A stretch of 10,591 nt of DNA from Cephalothrix spiralis (lineage: Eukaryota; Nemertea; Palaeonemertea; Archinemertea; Cephalotrichidae): assembly GCA_032353305.1 (NCBI GenBank), contig JAUCNG010399588.1, positions 1-10,591 of the forward strand. Reading direction: 5' to 3'. A model generated the notes under the pieces. It did not search any database and had not been told where the DNA came from. It saw nothing but the letters and a program-made list of their open reading frames with translations. The translations under genes and the position numbers were made by a program. Below, piece after piece: positions 1 to 9,700 of this stretch. The stretch's first letter is position 1. Each line of letters opens with the position of its first letter.

Positions 1-508
1 TATTTAAATTTGAATGCAACAAAACTGATGAATTTCCGAGTGCCTTAAAATTGACATTTTGCGATTTTAATCAACCCCCTGTCATATGATAGAAAGAAAA
101 CAAACTATTTTTTAGGGACCTCCTCAACATATAGGCACGAGATTTTTACACGAAAATGATCCTCATATCTAAAGGAATCATTTTATGCAATAAAAAAAAT
201 TCAAAAGTTTTATGCTATCTTCGTACACATACCTTAACTTTAATTAAATCAAATTAAATTTAAGTTAAATTAAATTTACAGTTTAAATTTGGTGCAAATC
301 TATCTAACAACAACTGAGCTGTACATCAATTTCCCCAAAGGAACAAAAAGTTCAACTTCCCCAGTAGGAGGTATGAACCTCCTGTCTCGAATGAAAAAAA
401 ATGTTTGTGAAGTTTTTATGACTTGTTGAACGCTGAGATATACATCTCTCGCGTCAGTATTGGCTATATTTACTTGAAGGACAATATTGGTTACATGTAA
501 GTACTTAC
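1..508 (-). other. Start of the intron after dynein exon H (left edge of window)
   Basis: This follows the GTAAGT donor of exon H. It contains the repeat relic at 285-365 and simple AT-rich sequence made of TTAAATT-like units at 240-280. Coiled coil 2 sequence expected after exon H was looked for on the minus strand and not found. One open frame (300-548, minus) is an extension of the exon into the intron. Confidence 0.75.
285..365. repeat. Relic of the GGTGCAAATC repeat family
   Basis: AAATTTGGTGCAAATC at 285-300, ACAACTGAGCT at about 310-320 and TTTCCCCAAA further on occur in the same order in the reverse complement of the right half of the element at 9440-9672. Likeness is about 70% by eye. 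Only one end is preserved here. It lies in the intron downstream of exon H. Confidence 0.5.
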
Positions 509-754
509 TTTTCACGCTTCGGCTGAACAGTCCTGAATACCCTGGCATAGATATCCATAGCTCGTACCCACATACACATAGATTTGCAGGCCTTTGATAC
601 TTTTTCGACTTGGTCTGGAGTAAATTTAGGATTGTCGATGTATGGCTTTAAACCCTTCAGTAGTTTTGGGGAAATGTTGTCCTTGTCATAATCGTATAAC
701 TTCTTTAAGAAATTCGACTCTCCAAGTAGTTTTTTGGCTGAGTCCCAATCAGTT
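509..754 (-). CDS. DNAH6: Dynein exon H: microtubule-binding domain and start of coiled coil 2
   Basis: The exon starts with the last A of a split lysine codon, adds 81 codons (residues 419-499) and ends with AA before a GTAAGT donor. The acceptor is TATTTTCAG. It reads [20 protein letters not shown], then [20 protein letters not shown] and [20 protein letters not shown]. This is most of the globular tip that grips the microtubule. VQPKREK at the end holds the conserved proline that starts the descending helix. [14 protein letters not shown] is the block that best supports DNAH6. The next exon, continuing coiled coil 2, is not seen in the remaining 508 bases and must lie to the left of the window. 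Confidence 0.93.
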
Positions 755-3700
755 CTGAAAATATATAACAATTTTATAGTTTTTGAGAACAACTTATCAA
801 GTTATTGATAGGGCGTCAGATGACTGGCCCAAATAGACACAGACGGTCCGCTTTTTATAAGCATCTACCCTTAGGCCCGTAGACCTATCCCGCACTTAAA
901 TTTATTTTCTATATACCAATTAGCAGTCGGGATTACCCCGAATTAAGGAGGGACAGCGTCCAACTCTACGTATTTAACCTGACCGAGCCACCCAGGAGGC
1001 AGTACGCTGCAGAATTTGCCCAAGGTTCTTCCCGATGGAAAGTAGTGTCGAGCTTTCACATAATTTTTAAAGGAAGAGTTTTTTTTTTTAATTTAAATTT
1101 ATTAAATAAAACAGGCAATAGTACATTTTTACATAAGTTCTATAAAGCACGTTGTTTTAATTTATAGATTATTATTTTTAAAACTTATTTTGATGGTATA
1201 AACTTTATCTTTAGAAGTAGAAAAAAAACACATATTTGACAAAAAATGAAAGAAAAAACAAGAAACTATTCAGTTAAGAAGGAGAAGAACAGAAAAAATA
1301 TAAATAAAAATAAGTGAAAAGAAAACAATAAGTTTAAAAAAGAAAATTGTTAGGTATACTTTAAGGAGATAAAAAATCCCAGACATTTGGTCGTTAAGTC
1401 AGGAACATATCCCAAACTACACCCAGCCAGTTAAAGGAAGAGTTAATATTATAATATTTGAACATAGCAACAACCTTGACAAATATCACTGTCAGTTTAT
1501 TTTGCAGGACTTCAAATTGAACTGACATTACCTACATTGTATCCACAATTGACCCGATTTATTTAAACATAGTTATTTTTTCCAGTTAACAGCGATACTT
1601 ATATTATTCGAGGAACTGTATTAAAACATAGACGGCCTTTTTTCTTTCTTAACAGCACTGGTTAAATATTAGGTCAAAAGATGTCGCTATTTGTTGTGTA
1701 TATATTTTACTTACTTTAGACCGAATAAAACGCACACGGCTTCCAATACCGTCTGTACCATTTCTGGGGGTTTGCTGAACACACGAATTTCAGAAATATC
1801 GTTCTTATCCAATGAATCCAATGCCTATTGAAAAAGGTAAACAAAACTGTAAACAATCAATAATAGTCAAAACCAATAAGATTTTCTTACCAACTTCCTG
1901 ATAGGGAGAAATATTGTGAGGGCGTCAGATTACTGGCTCAAACAGTCACATACGGTCCGCTTTATGAGCATTTACCCTATGGCCTGTAGACCTACCCACA
2001 CTCTAATATATTTTCTATATACAAATTAGCAGTGGTGGTTGATGGAGGGACAGCGTCCCACTCCACGTATTTAACCTGACCGAGGCACCCATGAGGCAAT
2101 ATACGCTGAAGGACTTGCCTAAGGTTCCTCCCGATGGAAAGTAGTGTCGATCCCGGGTCTTGAACCCGGGACCTCCGGAATCAAAGACCGACGTCCTACC
2201 GCTTTGCCACCGAGGCGAGAAAAGTGCTCTATTCCTTTACACAGTGACGCCAAAAGGGGGTTTGCGGCCCCAGTTTCATGGGCCCGGTTCGGGCCGGATT
2301 ATATTCTTATATGCAATTTATAATTGGGTTGTGATACGTCTAAAAGTTCCTCCCTTTCGTATAAGCTTTGCGATATTTGCTCAATTTTTTTTACCTCATT
2401 GAGATAATCCTTTGTCGTAAATTAAATTTCGTACCTACAAAGATATATTAAGGCCCCCTTATAATTTAAAATAATTTTTAGGATTTTTTACTGGGCTTTT
2501 AACAACACCGGAAGTCAAATTTGGACTTTATCGGAAGTCAAATAGTACTCTTACACCATATCTAATATATCTAGTGTACTAAAGTGCAGTACGTGGTAAA
2601 ACAAATACCTCTCGTTAACTAGAGTATTTTATATCACGAATCTCACTTTTTCTACTAAAAAACTCCCTTTCCCACGTACAAATTGTGATTCATTTTGAAT
2701 TATATACCCATGATGGAGGCCCAATGAATTGGGATAAAATCATACCTTTACGGCAGCTTCAAGAGCTGGGAGAGCTTCATCTAAATCTTTCTGTGCATCA
2801 TCAGCAATGGCTTGAGTTTCTTCAGCCTTGACCTTCGCCGTGGCTTCGTCTTCTTGTACAATTTTTCTTACCTAAGAAAATGCAAAAACTTATTTTATCT
2901 TTCTATAAATTGGTGTACATGTACAGGGATGCGAGATGCTCATATTATTCACTGGAGAGGTGGGGAAGGGTAACCCTAGCCCAACCAGAGGCGTTGGATC
3001 CAGGGATACTAGCCAACTGATCAATTACTGACATATCGATGTTTTTCCGAGTCAGCTCGATACCTAAGAATGTTGTGTGGTCTTCCAGGGTTTCTATTCC
3101 ATGACATTTCCATGACTTTTCCCTGACATTTCCAGATATTTCTAGTCGCGACAACTTGAAAAAGTCTAAATAACAGTCAGTCGCGACAATTTTCAACTGC
3201 CAAAACACCAAGCGCATCAATTCTTTTTACCAGGACGACATTTATTTTTCAAAATTCCATGACATTTCCAGGTTTTCACTGGTTTTTTCAATTTTCCATG
3301 ACAATTTTGGCCATTTTTGTAATTCTATAACTTTCCAGGTTTTCAAGACATGTGATCACCCTGTATTCGAATGTATTTCGCCACTTTCTTTACATCAGTT
3401 TACATTGTGTTTTCTCTGGTTTAGTTTTCTGTCAAGAGCTTTGTTAATGCCTTATATCTTGATGAGTACTTTGAGTATGGACATGATCTTAGTTAAAGCA
3501 ATTCGTTTTGATATTTCGTTATTGAACTTACAGCATCTGCTTTTTCCTGATCAACAGCTAATTTCTCCATAAGAACTGCAGTTGCAGCAGATTTTTTCTT
3601 CAGCTCTGGTTCCAGCGCCACTAATTCGACTTGCATATTATCGACGAGGTCATTGGTTTCAAGGAGCTTTTGCAAACCATTCTTAACTCTGTCTCTAGCA

Positions 3701-6700
3701 TTCACTAATTGCCTAGAATAGAAAAGAAGTAGAACAAATACAATTTCTGCCATTAGTGGTAGATCCTGTAGTGCGCTAAAGTACAATTATTTTCCCGGGA
3801 ATGATCAAGAGTGTACCGCCTTTTGTGATATGATGTTGATAATGATAAAATCAAATCAATTGTCTACTTTTAATATATTAAATATTTACGGCTATATTCA
3901 TATACTTATGTTACTAATTCGTTGTTGTTTATTATAGTTGATCATATTCATCATCGTTTTAGTCTATTTGCTTAAAACTTGCGTTCAAAATCAATATTAT
4001 TTAAAATTCTTAAATGGTATTTACGAATTGTCCTAGCGTGACAAGGTCAGCGATAAATAACTAATTTGCGTATAAGGATTCAGCGGCCGAGTGGTCTATG
4101 AGCTAGTAACGCGAGGGTCACAAGTTCGAGTCCCGTAAGAAGTATGTATTGTCAGATATTTGACCAATAATTAGACAAAATGTCTGATATATTCTATGTG
4201 AGCAAGAGGTTCATATCAATGAACTTAGTATCGATATTAATCTCTTGTTTATTGGAGTATAGATTCTGTTAATTGAGCAGTTTTTTGTTCAATTATTTTA
4301 TTTTTTTTAACCGGGGTGATACTCACCCTTGCTGGATGTATTTTGCTTGCTCGGCGCAAAAATTGGGGTCCGGGCTAAATGACGCCAGGGTTGGCGCCCA
4401 AGATCCATTTCGATTTTATAGGACTACAAAAGCATACAGCACCCTTGCTTGATGTATTATGTTTGCTCAGCGAAAAAATGTGTCCTGGGCTAAATGAGGC
4501 CAGGGTTGGCGCCCATATTATCATTTCATATGACTACAAAAGCATAATAATATAATGATATTTAGGCCACCAAAAGGGTTCTTCGCCTGCTCCGGCGGCC
4601 GTTTTTTGAGAGAGAAAAAAGCACGTCAGGATAAAAATTCAAAAATTGTCAAATATATGTACCATTGAACCTTTATTTTAAATTTGGTTCTAACATAAAG
4701 ATATATATGTTATAATTAATATAACAATGCATTACCACCATTGGGTTCCTTGCGCCCGCTAATGTTTCTACATTTTTACGTTTTGGCCCAAAAAAATAAA
4801 AATATTCCCTAGCGCCGGCCCCGGGGCAGCTACCCGCATGTTTTTTCTCTGATTAAGTCGGCATTGGTGTCTTTATTGAAGTCCCAAAAACTCAACACCG
4901 TGTGTTAAGCTGTTTTTAAGATATTTTTGAAAAACACTTACTTTTTCTTTTCCGTTAACATGCTTAGGTACAAGTTGATTAACTCCAAGTAGCTAGTTGG
5001 TGTAGTGTAGTATCGACGTTTTAACTCAGCGTAAAAACGCTCGGCCATGTTCGTGACACTCGTGTGAATTTCGACGCACATTTCAGATACTTTATCCTAG
5101 AAAAAAAAGGAAAAATAATGATGTTTAAATTATAATTGAACTCACAATTTTGTGGATATAATATTGGAATATATTGGTATGGGGGAGGCGCAGCCGCGTT
5201 TCACTATATAATTAATTTAAGGTATTCTTTAAGATCGAAATGCGGAAACAACTAATTCTCCTGAAAGTGTCAACATTAGCAAGCTAAATTAAAAATTGTA
5301 AAACCGTCTGTGATCCGCAATGACAGATACTGGTACGTCAGTGGATCTCTTCTTCTTCTATATAGGGCGTCAGATCCGATCTATCCCGCACACTAATCTA
5401 TTTTCTATATACCAATTAGTTGTAGCGTCCCTCTCCACGTATTCAACCTGACCGAGCCACCCAGGAGGCTGTACGCTAAAGAACTTGCCCAAGGTTCTTC
5501 CCGATGAAAAGTGGTGTCGAGACTGGGTATCGATCCAGAGACCCCTGGATTACGAACCACTTCGCCACCGAAGCGATCCGATACGCTAATTGTGTTGTGG
5601 TGCGGTTTGAACGGTAAAAAAATTTGTTCAGTGACCTACGCAGACCTTACCCGGACTGGCGCTATCCCGTTAGTTTGGTGCAACCTCGGTTTGGTAAAGT
5701 AAACCAGGTCTTCAGCATGGTACACAGACCTTTGCACGACACATATTTTTGCGAGCGGCGAGCGAAACATAATTCAAAACAAAATAATGACGTCAAACGT
5801 ACCTTCATTTCATCAGTTCCAAGATCAACTTCCAAAAAGAATGATTTAGAGACACCGAGCAGAGCCTCTCGTGGCCATTCTGTGAACCAATCGATTGTAC
5901 AACAATTGACAAGTGATGGGAACATACGACATCTTGATCTAAAGGCACTTCCGACAGGGCTCATTCCCAATACAATATGAAGATTATTCCTAAAATATAA
6001 TAATAAACAAAATTATACAATCTTGGAATATTTAATTTTAAAAAGTATTCAAACGAAGTGTTGAAAACTTCTTCCTGTTTTTTCAATGATTTGTTCGCAG
6101 GATCGGCTTGATAGACTTTAATACAATTTGAACTGCTGATAATAGAAATGGGTAAACACCCGGCCCAAATAGATGCTAAGTTTGTAGGCGAAGACGAAGA
6201 AAAAATAGTACCCATCTCGAATGTTTATAGTGTCTTAAGCCCACCGCACAATAGGCGCATCATCAGACCATCGCAGTAAAATGTTTTTCAGCGCACACTA
6301 GTCGTATAAACGGACAATCGGACCATCACACCAGAATTTTACGCAAGTAAAGTAATCGAGGCCCAGACTTATCACATGACCAATTTATGATATACAAGCA
6401 CTCATGTCTTACCATTTTTACTCCAGACCGTATAGTCTCGGATTTTAAATACAACGAATCACGTGACAATTTCACGGACCTCGGTTATTCTACTTTATTT
6501 GGTGCGATGGCCGATGGTCCGATTCACTCCGCATACCAGGAACATTGGACCATCGTACCAAACATGTTTGATTTTTCAGCGATGGTCCGATGGTGCGATG
6601 ATGCGCGAAAAATGCCACCGCAAACTAGGAATTTTACTGCGATGGTCCGATGAAGAGCCTAGTGAGCGGTGGGCTTTAGGCCTTTGTTTACAAGAGCGCT

Positions 6701-9700
6701 ATCAATCAAGCACTAACCTGACACGGTTGACGCAGAATTCCCAAATAGCATCACGATTTCCCTCAGCGATGCCAGCTTCTTTAGCTCCTGGTCTGCAGGC
6801 AATAATAAGTCTCTCCAACTCGTCAGCTTCGAGGAGATTTGGCACTTCACCAGAGTTGAGCAAATTGTTGATATCTTCCAAGAATTCTTCAACAACAATC
6901 TAAACAGTTGAAAATTAAACAAAGTATTAATAAAAATTCAAATATGTATAAGTGTATTTCGAAATATGTATTAAAGAATAAAAAAAACTCATTCAGTGGC
7001 AACTATTTTCAATGATATTGAGAGCAGCAACATAAAAATTATATCAAAATATTCCTTATCAGACAGGGGGGTCATGGAAAAAATTGGATGACACGTACGC
7101 TGGGTGGATGGGTACCTTTTTTGGCAAAAAAACACTTTTACCCACTGTTTTCAGTTGTTTGCCAATTTTTTCCTCTGTGTTTTATCTACCATTTATAGGC
7201 TTTTAAGCATGTTTTTGACCAGCACTTGTGAGGGAGATGCTCGCAGAAATAAGTATATTACGATAACGTTAATATAAATGTGCATGTAATTGATTTAAAA
7301 AAAATGATATATATATAAACTTAAAGCATCATTTAAAATAACATTAGTAGCAAAAATGTTGCTCGAAAAAATTGATTTTAAAATTGGCATGATGGAAAAA
7401 ATTGTCAAAAAAGGGGTAGGTAGGGGCAAAAAAGGATATTTCCAATTTGTGTCATGTCATTTTGGGGGTGGGTGGGTACTTAAACTCAATTTTGCCAATT
7501 TCGGCCGATATGTCATCCAACGAGACTTGAACCGTTATCTTAGGATTACAAAACGGACGTTCTAACCACTGTACGTACCAATGCGGCTCAAAATAAAGAT
7601 AAATGATAATCGGATGTTGGAAAGATGCTAGGAATTAATCGGGAAGTTGGGGTCATTTTGGGGTAAATGTTGTTTATTAACCCTGGTATAATGCGTATAA
7701 AAAGCAAACAAATAAAGCAATGGAAAATCGATGGATTCCTTGATTTTTGACGTACTCAAAGCAATATTTTTTTTAAAAAGGAGGAAAATATATACCATTT
7801 CCTGATTAATATTTTCATTAATATTAATAGCAGCAACATGCAAATTATACCAAAATATTTCTCTCAAAATTCGCCTTCAAAATCATTAAGTTGTTTTTGA
7901 AAAATTTCAAAATGTTGACTTAGTAAAATTTCAAAATTATATATAGAATTTGTAAGGCTTAATTCTATACACTAAAAGTATTTGGCTAAAATCAATATCT
8001 TATTTTATTAACTTTAATTTTCATTTAAATATTTCTTATTACCTTATTATTATGTTAGTATTGTTACTATTACTTCATGTGTAATATAAAGAAGAAATTA
8101 ATGAAGAAACATATTGATTTTAGCCAAATACTTTCAGTGTACAGAATCAAGCCTTACAAATTCTATATAATTTTGAAATTTTACTAAGTCAACATTTTGA
8201 AATTTTTTTTAAAACAACGTAATGATTGTGAAGGCGAATTTTGAGAGAAATATTTTGGTATAATTTTCATGTTGCTGCTGTTAATATTAATGAAAATATT
8301 AGACTTAAATCAGAAAATGGTATATATTTTCCTCCTTTGGTCTTATTGTTAAGACCTTAATGGATATTTCTGTTGAATCAATTTTTGTTGGGTTGGTTTA
8401 GGTTACATAAAATTGGGATGTTTTAAATACCCTTCGTTTGTGACGACTATACTGCCATGGGTGGCTGTTAACCTATACGTAAATTGAGTTTTCATAATGA
8501 GTAACATTCGAATAGACAAAAGACCTGACATCGACATATTACAATTTATGATTTTAGTAGACTTTCAACTGAATTTAGATTTTGTGGCGTCAGCTAGATA
8601 GTAGACATTTTTTGTCTAAATTCATCAACATAAATATTTAAGACTTCATGTAGTGATGACTTTTGTAGTATATTTTATAACTTACTAAACTCAGCGTCAG
8701 ATGACGCTCCGTCTCTTTGTTATACTGTGATCCGACTACGCTAACCTAAACGGAGTCGATCACAGTTTAACAAAGAGACGGAGCGTCGTCTAACCCTGAG
8801 TACTTTACCAATTAAAATTTGACTAAGATTTAAACTACAATTGGGTCTTTAAGAACACAGCTATTCAATCATGATTAACTTGAACAAATTATACAAGAAT
8901 TCATATTGTAAAGAATTATTCGAAAAGAGGAAAATAATCCTAGAAGATAAGACAAAATGAAATAATGAAAAATTTAAAGAAAAACGATGAAAAACAGAAA
9001 AAATTTAAAAGAAAAATACTGGAAAAAAAGAAAAACTTCAGCACCCCATTTCTACACATGTGCATAATATAAGATCAAATGTAATGATAAACAAAAAGTA
9101 GTAACCATAGTAGCGTTGTTTATCTGCCAAAAAAGTAAAAGTCATTTATATTTTATTTTATTTTTTGTATTAATTACATGCCAAAGAATGCATATGTGCA
9201 ATTAACCCCTAGTTGGTATATATATATGCAATAAACATCCTTCTTCTTCATATGTCCGTTTTTAATATTTCTTTCGTCTAACCCGGTCATCCCTGTGTTG
9301 TTTTAAAACTTAATATTATAAGCATAGGGGAGCCGCAACGCCGGCGAGACCATTATTAAAAATAATCAAAATTCGCCCAAAAAGTAACTTAATTATGAAT
9401 ATTTTAATAATTGCATGGTCTTCTCTCCCGAATAAAACAGATTTGGTGCAGATCGGTTCATAGCTTAGGGAGCTACGATGATTCTCCGCACCCTAAATCC
9501 CATACTAAAATTTTTGTATGAAAAGTAAATTTAATAAGAAATTAAAAAAATTAAAAAGAAAAATTCCGAGAATCACAATTTCGAGAAAGGACGTTCATTT
9601 GGGGAAATTTAATTTTTTGGTCCTAGGGAAATTTTTGTAGCTCAGTTGTTTTAAAACTGATTTGCACCAAATTTATTTCATGATCTATCTAGTGCGATAT

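Larger units (their letters stand above)
755..1714 (-). other. 960-bp intron between dynein exons G and H
   Basis: The intron has a GTAAGT donor and a TATTTTCAG acceptor. It holds SINE copy 1 (811-1051) and the polyadenylated retro-insertion (1081-1430). The stretch 1445-1714 is AT-rich with nothing recognisable. Together the two insertions make up about 60% of the intron. Confidence 0.85.
3713..4941 (-). other. 1.2-kb intron between dynein exons D and E
   Basis: The intron has a GTAAGT donor and a TATTCTAG acceptor. It holds the tRNA-like segment at 4077-4145 and the tandem pair at 4325-4547. The stretch 3713-4076 is plain AT-rich sequence. The stretch 4548-4941 has short GC-rich islands (around 4590 and 4810, with CTCCGGCGGCCG and GCGCCGGCCCCGGGG) in AT-rich DNA. 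They look like old repeat debris but could not be assigned. Confidence 0.8.

Noticed and set aside
300-548. Minus-strand open frame of 82 codons at the left edge
   Set aside because: It overlaps exon H in a different reading frame and continues into intron; it does not resemble coiled coil 2 of dynein.
2160-2402. Plus-strand open frame starting [11 protein letters not shown]
   Set aside because: It begins inside the antisense tRNA-like head of SINE copy 2 and continues into AT-rich intron; no family likeness.
2945-3220. Minus-strand open frame of 91 codons in the intron between exons E and F
   Set aside because: It lies in a degenerate repeat region, shows no domain, and is not flanked by splice sites that would join it in frame to the dynein exons.
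4077-4145. A functional tRNA gene
   Set aside because: Promoter boxes are good but acceptor and anticodon stems do not pair, so it is listed only as a tRNA-like repeat.
5624-5980. Plus-strand open frame of 118 codons
   Set aside because: It is antisense to dynein exon C, whose minus-strand reading is a clear AAA4 sequence.
6387-6903. Two overlapping plus-strand open frames of 88 and 146 codons
   Set aside because: They run through the MITE and then antisense across exon B. Their repeated DGPI/MVRW-like content comes from the GATGGTCCGAT repeats, and neither looks like a protein family.
7083-7520. Possible transposon bounded by TTGGATGACA (7083-7092) and TGTCATCCAA (7511-7520)
   Set aside because: The inverted match is only 10 bases, does not extend, has no flanking duplication, and its right end is part of the tRNA-like segment.
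7356-7867. Open frames of 69 and 79 codons on either strand
   Set aside because: One ends in the tRNA-like segment and the other crosses the foldback arm. Both have low-complexity composition.
8339-8356. Small perfect hairpin GGTCTTATTGTTAAGACC next to the foldback element
   Set aside because: A 6-bp stem in AT-rich DNA is expected by chance, and no other copy is seen at the left arm.
8925-9035. A/G-rich tract as a possible relative of the similar tract at 1220-1350
   Set aside because: Both are low-complexity A-rich sequence and no aligned stretch longer than chance could be followed between them.
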